From contig JAMPHR010000001.1 of NCBI GenBank assembly GCA_023663345.1, forward strand, positions 265,733 through 329,732: a stretch of DNA of 64,000 nucleotides. Reading direction: 5' to 3'. Position 1 is the stretch's first letter, and the number at the start of each line of letters is the position of its first letter. The stretch comes from Paenibacillus sp. (lineage in GTDB: Bacteria; Bacteroidota; Bacteroidia; Bacteroidales; Muribaculaceae). This document shows positions 27,902 to 36,854 of this stretch, piece after piece. The translations under genes were made by a program, and so were the position numbers. The notes below the pieces were generated by a model. That model was not told where the DNA came from and made no database searches. It worked only from the letters and a program-made list of their open reading frames with translations.

Positions 27902-28777
27902 ATGTTGTACTCCATGACAGGATTCGGAAAGTCGGTCAAAGAATTTCCGGGCAAGAAAGTCACTATTGAAATCAAGTCGTTAAATTCCAAACAGGCGGAC
28001 ATCGCCACTCGTATTCCGGCATCGTTGCGCCAGCACGAGCTCGAGATGCGCACGGTGATCGCTGACACTCTGGTCCGTGGAAAGATTGATCTGTCAGTGA
28101 CCGTAGAGTCGAGAGGTGGCGAAACCTCCCAGGCTATAAACGTGGCTGCAATGGAGGCGTACAAAAAGCAGATACAGGATGCTGTGGACCGGCTCGGCAT
28201 ACCGGAGCCGACCGATTGGTTCGGCACATTGCTCCGTTTCCCCGACACCTTGCATGTCGAACAGCCTGTCGAGGCCGATGATTCGGAGGTATCAGCCACT
28301 ATGGTGGCCTTGCGGGAAGCTCTTGATGCACTCACCGCCCACCGCAGAGCCGAAGGAGAGAAACTTGAGGCCTTTTTCACCGAGAGAGTCAACAACATTT
28401 CGGCTCTGCTTGCCAAGGTGCCCCAATACGAGGGCGAGAGGACTGCCAAGGTAAGAGCACGCATGGAGGAGGGACTCACCAAACTCAACGGCGTGGACTA
28501 CGACCACTCGCGACTTGAACAGGAACTTTTCTTCTATATCGAGAAATTTGATATCACCGAAGAGAAGCAGCGCCTGGCACAGCACCTGATATATTTCATC
28601 GACACCATGCAGGCCGATGGCGCGCAGGGCAAGAAGCTGGGGTTTATCGCCCAGGAAATGGGACGTGAGATCAACACTCTCGGCTCGAAAAGCAACCATT
28701 CCGACATGCAGCGCCTGGTGGTGCAGATGAAGGATGAGCTGGAGCAGATAAAGGAACAGGTGCTCAACGTGCTATAA
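27902..28777 (+). CDS. yicC: YicC-family endoribonuclease
   Basis: A 291-residue cytoplasmic protein of the YicC/YloC family, recently recognised as endoribonucleases. The N-terminal MLYSMTGFGKSV is nearly invariant in the family. The C-terminal DUF1732 region is seen in GVDYDHSRLEQELFFYIEKFDITEEKQRLAQHL and GKKLGFIAQEMGREINTLGSKSN, which hold the conserved acidic and His residues. The length is normal. It heads an operon with gmk (11-base gap), an arrangement conserved in many bacteria. The link with gmk may reflect RNA turnover feeding nucleotide recycling, but that is inference. Confidence 0.93.
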   Translation: MLYSMTGFGKSVKEFPGKKVTIEIKSLNSKQADIATRIPASLRQHELEMRTVIADTLVRGKIDLSVTVESRGGETSQAINVAAMEAYKKQIQDAVDRLGIPEPTDWFGTLLRFPDTLHVEQPVEADDSEVSATMVALREALDALTAHRRAEGEKLEAFFTERVNNISALLAKVPQYEGERTAKVRARMEEGLTKLNGVDYDHSRLEQELFFYIEKFDITEEKQRLAQHLIYFIDTMQADGAQGKKLGFIAQEMGREINTLGSKSNHSDMQRLVVQMKDELEQIKEQVLNVL

Positions 28778-28788
28778 CACCGGCAGAT

Positions 28789-29361
28789 ATGGCTAAAGGA
28801 AAGGTTATAATCATATCCGCGCCCTCGGGTTGCGGAAAGTCAACGATAATAAATGCCTTGCTCGATCGTGGCGAGGTAGACATGCAATTCTCGGTCTCGG
28901 CTACCAACCGCAAGCCGCGCGAAGGCGAGAAGCATGGCGTGAACTATTATTTTCTCACCGATGAGGAGTTCAACAAGGCTATCACCGGCAATGAGTTCGT
29001 GGAATACGAGGAGGTATATCCCGGCAGATATTACGGGACTCTGAAAAGCGAGATTTCCCGCATCGTGGACGAGGGCCATAATGTGGTGCTCGACATCGAC
29101 GTGAAAGGCGGAGTGAATGTGAAGAGGATGTATGGCGATGAGGCCGTAAGCATCTTCATCCAGCCTCCGTCGGTCGAGGCATTGCGTCTGAGACTCGAGG
29201 GTCGAGGCACAGAGACACCCGAGGCCATAGACCAGAGAGTGGCGCGTGCTGAGTTTGAGATCAGCTATGCTCCTCAGTTTGACCACACGGTCATCAACGA
29301 TGATCTAAGCGAAGCGATTGACAATGTTTCCCGTATCCTAAAAGATTTTACAGGCCGATGA
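28789..29361 (+). CDS. gmk: Guanylate kinase
   Basis: Converts GMP and ATP to GDP and ADP; 190 residues. The P-loop is SAPSGCGKSTI (residues 9-19). The GMP-binding segment SATNRKPREGEKHGVNYYFL and the motif FVEYEEVYPGRYYGT are canonical, and NVVLDIDVKGGVNVK is the Walker B-like region. Cytoplasmic and essential in most bacteria. Its stop codon overlaps the start of nadD by four bases, so the two are translationally coupled. Confidence 0.97.
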   Translation: MAKGKVIIISAPSGCGKSTIINALLDRGEVDMQFSVSATNRKPREGEKHGVNYYFLTDEEFNKAITGNEFVEYEEVYPGRYYGTLKSEISRIVDEGHNVVLDIDVKGGVNVKRMYGDEAVSIFIQPPSVEALRLRLEGRGTETPEAIDQRVARAEFEISYAPQFDHTVINDDLSEAIDNVSRILKDFTGR

Positions 29362-29939
29362 AGATAGGAGTGTTCGGCGGGTCATTTAACCCGGTGCATA
29401 TAGGGCACGTGATGCTTGCAAGCTACCTGAAGCAATTCGAGGGGTTTGACGAAGTGTGGCTGATGCTGTCGCCACTCAATCCATTGAAAGCCAACACTAC
29501 CGACCTGATACCCGATGTGACACGCCTGAAGATGCTTGACATCGCGCTGAAGGATGCCGAGGGGATCCAGGTGAGCGACATCGAGCTGTCCATGCCCAGA
29601 CCGTCGTACACCATAAACACGCTCCGGTACCTGGCAAAGCGTTATCCGAGACATTCGTTCAAACTCATAATCGGAGCCGACAACTGGAAGATATTCACCC
29701 AATGGAAGGACAGCGAGGCTATAATCAATGACTTCGGTGTTGTGGTGTATCCCCGCCCCGGCTATCAGCTCGGCACGATCTATGATGACAACGTGGAAGT
29801 GGTCAACGCCCCCATGGCCGACATCTCGAGCTCGTTCATACGCAAGGCGATAGCCCGCGGAAAGGACATGAGATATTTTCTCCCTCAGGGAGTATATGAA
29901 TACATAAAAACCAATAACCTATATGTCGTTAAGCCCTAA
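29358..29939 (+). CDS. nadD: Nicotinate-nucleotide adenylyltransferase
   Basis: Adenylates nicotinate mononucleotide in NAD synthesis; 193 residues. The N-terminal GVFGGSFNPVHIGHVMLA contains the nucleotidyltransferase GxxxPxHxGH signature, and ISSSFIRKAIARGKDMRYFLP near the C-terminus is the ISxxxxR motif region. It overlaps gmk by four bases (ATGA) and the following gene by 17 bases, so all are read as one operon. Confidence 0.96.
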   Translation: MKIGVFGGSFNPVHIGHVMLASYLKQFEGFDEVWLMLSPLNPLKANTTDLIPDVTRLKMLDIALKDAEGIQVSDIELSMPRPSYTINTLRYLAKRYPRHSFKLIIGADNWKIFTQWKDSEAIINDFGVVVYPRPGYQLGTIYDDNVEVVNAPMADISSSFIRKAIARGKDMRYFLPQGVYEYIKTNNLYVVKP

Positions 29940-30471
29940 TTCGCTTGCCTTTGTGGCGCTGAGCAATGAGTATTGCTCCATGATGGAGGGAGCCGGAGAG
30001 GTCGCCGACCGCCGGAGTTTTGTCAATGAAATGCTCCGGTTGCTCCCCAGGCTGTACATCACAGCCGCCGACCTGAAACCAAATCCTTCGCTCGACGAAG
30101 ATGAGGCTTATCTCGACAATTATCTCGACGAGGACTATTACGAGTCAATCCGATCGGCAGTCGAGGATCTGCTGGGAGCCGAGGACGTGTACCTCGAAGT
30201 GTTTGAGGAGGATATGAAGTACTCCGACACCCCTATCCGCGCGAGCGTGGCCGAGGGATTGTGCGACATCTTCCAGGAGCTCTACAATTTCATCTCAGTG
30301 GTGCGCGACGCTCCCGAGTCGAGAATCAACGATGCACTCATAGCCGTGCGCGACGATTTCGCATCGTTCTGGAGCCAGAAAGTGGTCAACCTCATGCGTC
30401 CGCTCAATCAGATCAAGTATTCCGACAGCGAGGAGGATGATAACGACATGACGGATGAGGATCTTATCTGA
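29923..30471 (+). CDS. DUF5063-family protein
   Basis: A 182-residue acidic cytoplasmic protein with no signal peptide. The helical pattern and segments such as FVNEMLRLLPRLY, EDVYLEVFEEDMKYSDTPI and SVAEGLCDIFQELYNFI match the DUF5063 family found across Bacteroidota. Its function is unknown. Its start codon lies inside nadD, so it is translated with that operon. The C-terminus is strongly acidic (DSEEDDNDMTDEDL), which would suit binding to a basic partner, but no partner is evident. No catalytic motif is visible. Confidence 0.8.
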   Translation: MSLSPNSLAFVALSNEYCSMMEGAGEVADRRSFVNEMLRLLPRLYITAADLKPNPSLDEDEAYLDNYLDEDYYESIRSAVEDLLGAEDVYLEVFEEDMKYSDTPIRASVAEGLCDIFQELYNFISVVRDAPESRINDALIAVRDDFASFWSQKVVNLMRPLNQIKYSDSEEDDNDMTDEDLI

Positions 30472-30528
30472 GAGCAAATCTAAAAACAATGAAATAACAC
30501 TATTTACCTACTTATAACTATACCTACT

Positions 30529-30981
30529 ATGTCGATAATCAAGCCGGGAGTGCCGGTTGCATTCTGCAGTGATCATGCGGGCTACGAAATGAAAATGCTT
30601 CTCGAGGGATATTTCGAGGCCCAGGAAATAGAATTTAAGGATTTCGGAACCTTCTCGGCCGACAGTTGCGACTATGCCGATTATGCCCATCCATGCGCGG
30701 TGGCCGTGGAGGAGGGACAATGCTATCCCGGCATCGCGCTATGCGGCTCGGGAAATGGCATAGGCATGACCCTCAACAAGCATCAGGGCATACGTGCGGC
30801 ATTGTGCTGGACCGTTGAGCTTGCCGAGCTTGCCCGCCGTCACAACGATGCCAACGTGCTCGTGCTTCCCGCACGTTTCATCGACAATGTGACAGCTATA
30901 AATATTGTGGAGAAATTCCTCTCCACCCCGTTTGACGGTGGCCGTCACCAGAAGCGCGTCGAGAAGATCCCTGTAAAGTGA
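30529..30981 (+). CDS. rpiB: Ribose 5-phosphate isomerase B
   Basis: Interconverts ribose 5-phosphate and ribulose 5-phosphate in the non-oxidative pentose phosphate pathway; 150 residues, the usual size. Motifs are CSDHAGYEMKMLL near the N-terminus, DYADYAHPCAVAVEEG, and ALCGSGNGIGMTLNKHQGIRAALC, which holds the catalytic Cys and phosphate loop. NDANVLVLPARFI completes the fold. It lies 57 bases after the DUF5063 gene and ends in a strong terminator, so it may be the last gene of the yicC transcript. Confidence 0.95.
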   Translation: MSIIKPGVPVAFCSDHAGYEMKMLLEGYFEAQEIEFKDFGTFSADSCDYADYAHPCAVAVEEGQCYPGIALCGSGNGIGMTLNKHQGIRAALCWTVELAELARRHNDANVLVLPARFIDNVTAINIVEKFLSTPFDGGRHQKRVEKIPVK

Positions 30982-31006
30982 TCCCACTTCTGAATGGTTA
31001 ACTCAT

Positions 31007-31042
31007 AAAAAAGATCTGAGCCATCCGGTTCAGATCTTTTTT
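31007..31042 (+). terminator. Terminator after rpiB
   Basis: AAAAAAGATCTGA (31007-31019) pairs perfectly with TCAGATCTTTTTT (31030-31042), with a T-run at the 3' side. The matching A-tract lets it also act on the convergent plsC gene. Confidence 0.9.
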
Positions 31043-31098
31043 TATGCCAATTCATTGTATGAGCTCAATGGCTAATGGGCACACTACGGTGACTGCCA

Positions 31099-31833
31099 TC
31101 AGCGAGAAGCCGACTGCCGTTGCGGCAGAGCCGATGCGATAGCCTCACGGCTCTTTTCCATCAGTTCAGTGAGATCGTGGCCATCGGTCGTAGGCGGTAT
31201 AGGCTTATGTATGGTGAGCTTGATATGTCCCGGCTTGGGTAGGAACTTGAAGCGGGGCAGCACATCGAAAGCTCCGTCGATCGTGACCGGCACCACCGGA
31301 AGATTGAATTCCACGGCCAGGCGGTAGGCACCTTTCTTGAACCGCCGCATATTTCCGTCCCATGTACGGGCCCCCTCGGGAAACACCGTCAGCGACATAC
31401 CTCCGCGCAACTGCTTCTCGGCCTCCTCCATGGTGTGACGAGTGGCGCTCACCGATGAATTGTCCACGAAAATCTCGCCGGCGGCCTTGCAGGCCCACCC
31501 AACAAACGGGATCTTTCTCAGGCTCTCTTTCATCATCCACCGGAAATTGTGGCCAAGATAGCCAAACAGCGAGAAGATGTCGTAAGCTCCCTGGTGGTTG
31601 GCCACAAACACATAGGATGTATCGGGATTGATATTTTCACGTCCCGTCACAGAAACTTTCACGAAAGCCAGCCAGCAGAACACACGTCCCCAAAGCATCT
31701 CGGGATAGAATCCCCACCACCGCCCGGCACCGAGGGCCGAACCTGCTACAGTGGCGATGGCTGTGATGATGGTCCAGATCACTATGACCGGGCAGAAAAT
31801 CAGTATCTGATAAATGCGGTAAAATATAAGCAT
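31099..31833 (-). CDS. plsC: 1-acyl-sn-glycerol-3-phosphate acyltransferase
   Basis: Adds the second acyl chain to lysophosphatidic acid in phospholipid synthesis. With the start at MLIFYRIYQILIF (31833) it has 244 residues; the open frame extends 13 residues further without similarity. Two N-terminal hydrophobic segments anchor it in the inner membrane. The catalytic NHxxxxD motif appears as NHQGAYD, the glycerophosphate-binding motif as FPEGART, and VPVTIDGAF follows. It is a single gene, convergent with rpiB and divergent from the succinate dehydrogenase operon. Confidence 0.93.
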   Translation of the reverse strand: MLIFYRIYQILIFCPVIVIWTIITAIATVAGSALGAGRWWGFYPEMLWGRVFCWLAFVKVSVTGRENINPDTSYVFVANHQGAYDIFSLFGYLGHNFRWMMKESLRKIPFVGWACKAAGEIFVDNSSVSATRHTMEEAEKQLRGGMSLTVFPEGARTWDGNMRRFKKGAYRLAVEFNLPVVPVTIDGAFDVLPRFKFLPKPGHIKLTIHKPIPPTTDGHDLTELMEKSREAIASALPQRQSASR

Positions 31834-31937
31834 ATCCTGATGAATCGTGAATAGGGTGCTACTTGGATACAAAATTAACTAAAAATCCGGTTATAGCGTC
31901 CCTATTTTGGAATAAATAAGGAAAAATTTCTTTAAAT

Positions 31938-31969
31938 ATTGTGAGTGAAATCAATTTGCACTATCTTTG
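31938..31969 (+). promoter_or_regulatory. Promoter of the sdh/frd operon
   Basis: ATTG (31938-31941), 20 bases, then TATCTTTG (31962-31969) match the consensus with one -33 mismatch. The leader to sdhC is about 125 bases and holds a direct repeat GGCCACGGC at 31987-31995 and 32027-32035. Confidence 0.65.
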
Positions 31970-32101
31970 CAATAAAAATAGCGCGCGGCCACGGCTACGG
32001 GCTGTGAGTTTCTGATACCCCGCCAAGGCCACGGCCAAGGCTGTCAACACACTCCGAATTACAACTAATCATTAAATATTTAATTTTTACTCAACACTAC
32101 T

Positions 32102-32854
32102 ATGTGGTTAACATGCTCATCTATAGGACGCAAGTTTGTGATGGCACTCACCGGAGCTTGCCTTGTCCTATTTGTCACGTTTCACTGTCTGATGAATGGT
32201 GTCGCGCTCTTCTGGCCTGCGGGCTATAATGCCGTGTGCGAATTCCTGGGTGCCAACTGGTATGCTCTCGTAGCTTCAGCCGGTCTCGCACTCCTCTTCA
32301 TCATTCACATCATTTATGCCACCTGGCTTACACTGCAGAACCGTCGCGCCCGTGGCGCTGACCGTTATGCCATAGCCGGCGCCGCTCCCGGCGTTGAATG
32401 GTCGTCAAAGAACATGCTTGTGCTCGGTATCGTGATACTTGCATTTCTCGTGGTTCACCTCATCCAGTTCTGGGCAAGAATGCAGCTCGCCGAGATTATC
32501 GGAGAGGAATATGTGTACAACGGCGTAGCTGTTCATCCCGCCAACGGTATGGCCTTCATCGACATCGCCTTCTCCTGCTGGCTCACTCCGGTGATCTACA
32601 TCATCGGTTTCATCGCCCTGTGGTTCCACATGAACCATGGCTTCTGGTCGATGATGCAGACTGTAGGTTGGAACGGTGACATCTGGATGCCCCGTCTCAA
32701 GAAGATCGCCTGCTGGTGGACCTCCATCGTAGTGGCCCTCTTCATCCTCCAGGCAGTTGTGTTCACAGTGCGCGCCAACTCCTCCTGCTCAGCATCAGGC
32801 TGTGCAGTGGAAAGCGTTGAGAGCGTGGAAGTCGTAGAGATCGTTGCTGAATAA
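32102..32854 (+). CDS. sdhC: Succinate dehydrogenase/fumarate reductase cytochrome b subunit
   Basis: Membrane anchor of the quinone-linked succinate:fumarate complex; 250 residues with five membrane helices, the diheme single-anchor type (B-type). Haem-ligand candidates are His residues in TFHCLMNGV, FIIHIIYATW, LVVHLIQFW and ALWFHMNHGFW. The C-terminus has the Ser/Cys-rich SSCSASGCAVESVESVEVVEIV, an acidic cytoplasmic tail. In gut Bacteroidales this complex usually works as a menaquinol:fumarate reductase, making succinate. It is the first gene of the three-gene operon, 47 bases before the flavoprotein. Confidence 0.94.
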   Translation: MWLTCSSIGRKFVMALTGACLVLFVTFHCLMNGVALFWPAGYNAVCEFLGANWYALVASAGLALLFIIHIIYATWLTLQNRRARGADRYAIAGAAPGVEWSSKNMLVLGIVILAFLVVHLIQFWARMQLAEIIGEEYVYNGVAVHPANGMAFIDIAFSCWLTPVIYIIGFIALWFHMNHGFWSMMQTVGWNGDIWMPRLKKIACWWTSIVVALFILQAVVFTVRANSSCSASGCAVESVESVEVVEIVAE

Positions 32855-32901
32855 TCTCGACTGGAATTATTTTCTAAGAATTAAAAAATCACTACCATAT
32901 T

Positions 32902-34929
32902 ATGGCAGACATAAAGAACCTCGAGGGGATGATCGATTCCACCCCCATCATGAAGGATTATGCCGATATAGAGTCCTCCAAGCTTCCTGAATTCCAGATC
33001 GACTCCAAGATCCCCGAAGGACCCTTGGCTCAGAAGTGGACCAACTACAAGGCTCATCAGAAGCTCGTAAACCCCGCCAACAAGCGTAACCTCGATGTGA
33101 TCGTGGTGGGTACCGGTCTTGCCGGCGCATCAGCCGCATCCACCCTCGGCGAGCTCGGATTCAATGTACTCAATTTCTGCATCCAGGATTCGCCCCGTCG
33201 CGCTCACTCTATCGCAGCCCAGGGCGGTATCAATGCTGCTAAGGATTATCAGAACGACGGCGACTCGGTTTACCGCCTGTTCTACGACACCATCAAGGGC
33301 GGTGACTTCCGTTCACGCGAGGCCAATGTGTACCGTCTTGCCGAGGTGTCCAACAATATCATCGACCAGTGCGTAGCCCAGGGCGTTCCCTTCGCCCGCG
33401 AATACGGCGGTCTGCTCGCCAACCGTTCATTCGGTGGCGCACAGGTATCGCGTACATTCTACGCCAAGGGTCAGACCGGCCAGCAGCTCCTGCTCGGTGC
33501 CTACGCTTCACTCAACCGTCAGATCAAGAAGGGTACCGTTAAGTCGTTCAACCGTCGCGAGATGCTCGACATCGTTATCATCGACGGTCGTGCACGTGGT
33601 ATCATCGTGCGCAACCTCATCACCGGCGAACTCGAGCGTTACGCCGCCCACGCAGTGGTACTCGCCACAGGTGGCTATGGCCGTGCATTCTTCCTCTCGA
33701 CCAACGCTATGGGTTGTAACGGTTCGGCCGCCATCCAGGCGTTCAAGAAGGGCGCTTACCTCGCCAACCTCGCTTTCACTCAGATCCACCCCACCTGTAT
33801 CCCCGTTCATGGCGAGGATCAGTCCAAGCTCACCCTTATGAGCGAGTCGCTCCGTAACGACGGCCGTATCTGGGTTCCCAAGAAGAAAGAGGATGCCGAG
33901 GCTATCCGCGCAGGCAAGAAGAAACCTACCGATATCCCCGACGAGGACCGCGACTTCTATCTGGAGCGTCGTTATCCCGCATTCGGTAACCTCTGCCCCC
34001 GCGACATCGCCAGCCGCGCAGCCAAGGAGCGTTGCGACGCAGGCTATGGTGTAGGTAGCGGCAACGCCGTATATCTCGACTTCAAGTATGCCATCGACCG
34101 TCTCGGCGAGGATGTTGTACGCGACCGCTACGGCAACCTCTTCGACATGTACCAGATGATCTCCGATGACAACCCCTACAAGACACCTATGATGATCTTC
34201 CCTGCCAGCCACTACACAATGGGCGGTATCTGGGTTGACTACGAGCTTCAGACTTCGGTGAAGGGCCTCTTCGCTCTCGGCGAGTGCAACTTCTCCGACC
34301 ACGGTGCCAACCGTCTCGGTGCATCGGCTCTCATGCAGGGTCTCGCCGACGGCTACTTCGTGATCCCCTACACCATGCAGAACTACCTGAGCGACCAGAT
34401 CAAGGTGCCCCACTTCAAGACCGACACCAAGGAATTTGACGAGGCTGAGAAGGCCGTGCGCGCACGTATCCAGAAGCTCATGGACATCAAAGGCACCAAG
34501 TCGCCCGACCAGATCCACAAGCGTCTTGGTCACGTGATGTGGAATCTCGTGGGTATGGGCCGTACACTCCAGGGCCTCGTGAAAGCTATCGAGGAGGTAG
34601 AGGAAGTACGCAAGGAATTCTACACCGATCTCCGCATCGTGGGCCGTGCCGACGATCTTAACCAGGAGCTCGAGAAGGCACTCCGCCTCGAGGACTTCCT
34701 CGTGATCGCCAAGATGATGGCTATCGACGCCCTCAACCGTAACGAATCGTGCGGCGCACACTTCCGCGAGGAGTACCAGCTTGCCGACGGCGAGGCCGCC
34801 CGTAACGACAAGGATTACATGTACGTATCCTGCTGGAAGTACACCGGCGAAAACGAGAAGCCCATCCTTCTCAAGGAGCCCCTCAACTATACCGAAATCA
34901 AGGTACAGACCCGCAACTACAAGTCATAA
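32902..34929 (+). CDS. sdhA: Succinate dehydrogenase/fumarate reductase flavoprotein subunit
   Basis: Catalytic subunit, 675 residues. The FAD-binding Rossmann motif is [12 protein letters not shown] (about 68-79), and [15 protein letters not shown] carries His102, the expected covalent FAD site. The dicarboxylate-binding part includes [14 protein letters not shown] and [11 protein letters not shown], and [25 protein letters not shown] belongs to the FAD domain. Cytoplasmic face of the membrane. The codon usage is strongly biased, as in highly expressed genes, which creates a 417-codon antisense open frame that is not real. It lies between the cytochrome b and iron-sulfur genes. Confidence 0.97.
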   Translation: MADIKNLEGMIDSTPIMKDYADIESSKLPEFQIDSKIPEGPLAQKWTNYKAHQKLVNPANKRNLDVIVVGTGLAGASAASTLGELGFNVLNFCIQDSPRRAHSIAAQGGINAAKDYQNDGDSVYRLFYDTIKGGDFRSREANVYRLAEVSNNIIDQCVAQGVPFAREYGGLLANRSFGGAQVSRTFYAKGQTGQQLLLGAYASLNRQIKKGTVKSFNRREMLDIVIIDGRARGIIVRNLITGELERYAAHAVVLATGGYGRAFFLSTNAMGCNGSAAIQAFKKGAYLANLAFTQIHPTCIPVHGEDQSKLTLMSESLRNDGRIWVPKKKEDAEAIRAGKKKPTDIPDEDRDFYLERRYPAFGNLCPRDIASRAAKERCDAGYGVGSGNAVYLDFKYAIDRLGEDVVRDRYGNLFDMYQMISDDNPYKTPMMIFPASHYTMGGIWVDYELQTSVKGLFALGECNFSDHGANRLGASALMQGLADGYFVIPYTMQNYLSDQIKVPHFKTDTKEFDEAEKAVRARIQKLMDIKGTKSPDQIHKRLGHVMWNLVGMGRTLQGLVKAIEEVEEVRKEFYTDLRIVGRADDLNQELEKALRLEDFLVIAKMMAIDALNRNESCGAHFREEYQLADGEAARNDKDYMYVSCWKYTGENEKPILLKEPLNYTEIKVQTRNYKS

Positions 34930-34958
34930 ACAATCCCCCGATTTTTATCTGAAGCAAA

Positions 34959-35714
34959 ATGGAACATAATATAAATGTAAACCTCAAGATTTGGCGCCAG
35001 CGTAGCCCGAAAGAACCGGGGGCGTTCAAGAACTACCGTGTAGAGAATGTTTCTACCGGAAGCAGCTTCCTCGAGATGCTCGACATGCTCAACCAGCAGC
35101 TCGTGGATAAGGGCGAGGAGCCTGTGGTATTTGACAGCGACTGCCGCGAGGGTATCTGCGGTATGTGCTCGCTCTATATCAACGGACACCCCCACGGTCC
35201 CGTACAGGGCATCACCACCTGCCAGCTCCACATGCGTAAGTTCAACAACGAGGACACCATCACCATCGAGCCCTGGCGCTCGGCCGCATTCCCCGTGGTA
35301 CGCGACCTCATGGTGAACCGTAACGCATTCGACCAGATCCAGCAGGCCGGCGGTTACGTATCGTTCAACTGCGGTGGTGCCCAGGATGCCAACGCGCTTC
35401 CCATCTCCAAGGAGGTTGCCGACATCGCCATGGACTCAGCCACCTGTATCGGTTGTGGTGCTTGCGTAGCTGCTTGTAAGAATGGTTCAGCCATGCTCTT
35501 CGTCAGCGCCAAGGTAAGCCAGTTTGCCCTGCTTCCCCAGGGTCAGGTAGAGCGTGCACGTCGCGCCCGCGCTATGGTCAGCAAGATGGACGAGCTCGGT
35601 TTCGGCAACTGCACCAACACCGGAGCTTGTGCCGCCGAGTGCCCCAAGAACATCTCGCTGAGCAACATCGCCCGCCTCAACCGCGAGTTCATCAAGGCCA
35701 AGTGCGCTGACTGA
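34959..35714 (+). CDS. sdhB: Succinate dehydrogenase/fumarate reductase iron-sulfur subunit
   Basis: Electron-transfer subunit, 251 residues. The plant-type [2Fe-2S] ligands are in [10 protein letters not shown] (Cys62, 67, 70) and TTCQ (Cys88). The C-terminal ferredoxin domain has [11 protein letters not shown] (Cys163, 166, 169, 173) and a second set, [12 protein letters not shown], for the 4Fe-4S and 3Fe-4S clusters. It passes electrons between the flavoprotein and the haems of the membrane anchor. The gene follows the flavoprotein gene by 29 bases and ends the operon before a hairpin terminator. Confidence 0.97.
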   Translation: MEHNINVNLKIWRQRSPKEPGAFKNYRVENVSTGSSFLEMLDMLNQQLVDKGEEPVVFDSDCREGICGMCSLYINGHPHGPVQGITTCQLHMRKFNNEDTITIEPWRSAAFPVVRDLMVNRNAFDQIQQAGGYVSFNCGGAQDANALPISKEVADIAMDSATCIGCGACVAACKNGSAMLFVSAKVSQFALLPQGQVERARRARAMVSKMDELGFGNCTNTGACAAECPKNISLSNIARLNREFIKAKCAD

Positions 35715-35769
35715 TCAGTCAACACCACAATCCGAGGTTAGCACCAACCGACCTCAGGATTATTAATAA

Positions 35770-35807
35770 CAGCGGAGACTTATGCCACCGGGCAAAAGTC
35801 TCCGCTG
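35770..35807 (+). terminator. Terminator of the sdh/frd operon
   Basis: CAGCGGAGACTT (35770-35781) pairs perfectly with AAGTCTCCGCTG (35796-35807); ACATTTTACC follows. Confidence 0.75.
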
Positions 35808-35924
35808 ACATTTTACCACCCGGTACAATCATCTCAAGGGGAATGAAATCTATGCCGTGCGGAATTTACATGAAACGGGAACGGTGTGCGACATTATCGC
35901 ACCTTTTAACCATAAGTGATGTGT

Positions 35925-35932
35925 TAACTTTG
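35925..35932 (+). promoter_or_regulatory. -7 element of the basic hypothetical gene
   Basis: TAACTTTG is a perfect -7 box, 58 bases before the start codon at 35991. The -33 region (CTTT at 19 bases) is weak. Confidence 0.5.
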
Positions 35933-35990
35933 TGACAAATATTTTTCACCGACACTTCAAAACTATTTTTCACCCACACATCTCACCGCC

Positions 35991-36521
35991 ATGAAGAAAC
36001 ATCAACTCCCTATCTCGGCCAAGGCTTACGCACGCTTCATCGCCCGTATCGAATCAGCCCTCTCGACATCCCCCGCCGGCATATCGGCCATGCGACATGC
36101 CTTTGATCTATACCTCTCAGGCGACACATCGGCCGCCGAGGCTCTCCCTGCCGATCTCAAGACGGCATTCCGCTTTCTCCGCCACGAAATCGACGTTGCA
36201 ATCGAAAGGTCCCGCCGTGCCCGCGAGCGCGCCAGAATCCGCCGTGCCCAATCCTCCCTGCTACCGTCCGATACAACTCCACTCAATGATTCGCCATGCG
36301 ACATCCATGCCGGGCGCCTCTCGCGACAAAAAAGAGCGCAATCCTCAGCATCGCCAGTCACTACACCCGAAGCCGTAACGGATGGTGCCGACACTGAATC
36401 ATCCGATGAAACAATGGCCAACATCTTTAAGCCGTCACGCAGACAACGCCGTGCCGAATGTCGCAAAACCAATAGACAAACAGCCAGAAAACGCAACAAA
36501 AGGCTCTGTCCCATGCCCTAA
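35991..36521 (+). CDS. Hypothetical basic protein
   Basis: I do not recognise this 176-residue protein. Residues 1-85 look helical and include AYARFIARIESALS, MRHAFDLYLSGD and FRFLRHEIDVAIERSRRARERARIRR, the last a strongly basic amphipathic helix. Residues of about 90-140 are low-complexity Ser/Thr/Pro-rich. The C-terminus (FKPSRRQRRAECRKTNRQTARKRNKR) is densely basic, as in nucleic-acid-binding tails. There is no signal peptide. It stands alone between the sdh terminator and the pectin locus, with a credible -7 box, which supports it being real. It could be a nucleoid- or ribosome-associated protein, but that is only a guess from charge. Confidence 0.55.
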   Translation: MKKHQLPISAKAYARFIARIESALSTSPAGISAMRHAFDLYLSGDTSAAEALPADLKTAFRFLRHEIDVAIERSRRARERARIRRAQSSLLPSDTTPLNDSPCDIHAGRLSRQKRAQSSASPVTTPEAVTDGADTESSDETMANIFKPSRRQRRAECRKTNRQTARKRNKRLCPMP

Positions 36522-36667
36522 AGCCATGGATGAATCCACGTTCCCAATCATTCCACACACAATAAGCTATTGCCAAAACAACCCTTTTTTACCGCTCTGA
36601 CAGTTATTGTACAATTAACATTTTGAAAGATTCTGAATTGTCATTCCGCCTTTTTGGAGCATATTTT

Positions 36668-36715
36668 AGGGGTGAAATTTAGTCATCAGGGGTATTTTTA
36701 GGTCAATTATGACCT
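36668..36715 (+). promoter_or_regulatory. Tandem operator-like sites upstream of susC
   Basis: Two 18-base sites with a 20-base period: AGGGGTGAAATTTAGTCA (36668-36685) and AGGGGTATTTTTAGGTCA (36688-36705). The second runs into a perfect palindrome, AGGTCA-ATTA-TGACCT (36700-36715). The first site matches the site at 55866-55883 in 16 of 18 positions. Bases 36522-36667 show nothing else. Confidence 0.6.
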
Positions 36716-36774
36716 TGCGCAGTTTTTCACCCACGTTTGGGCTAAATTTCCGTTAACTCCGTTTTGGATATGTT

Positions 36775-36782
36775 TACATTTG
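36775..36782 (+). promoter_or_regulatory. -7 element of susC
   Basis: TACATTTG matches TAnnTTTG and gives a leader of about 65 bases before the ATG. No TTTG is found 19-21 bases upstream, as expected for an activator-dependent promoter. Confidence 0.5.
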
Positions 36783-36854
36783 CACCCACAGTGACTACAT
36801 CACAAAAAGAGACTACAATCAAAATCTTTACATTTATTAATTAACCAAACAACC

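Noticed and set aside
33508..34761. A 417-codon open frame antisense to sdhA
   Set aside because: It mirrors the strongly biased codon use of sdhA, has no start context or family similarity, and lies wholly inside a certain gene.
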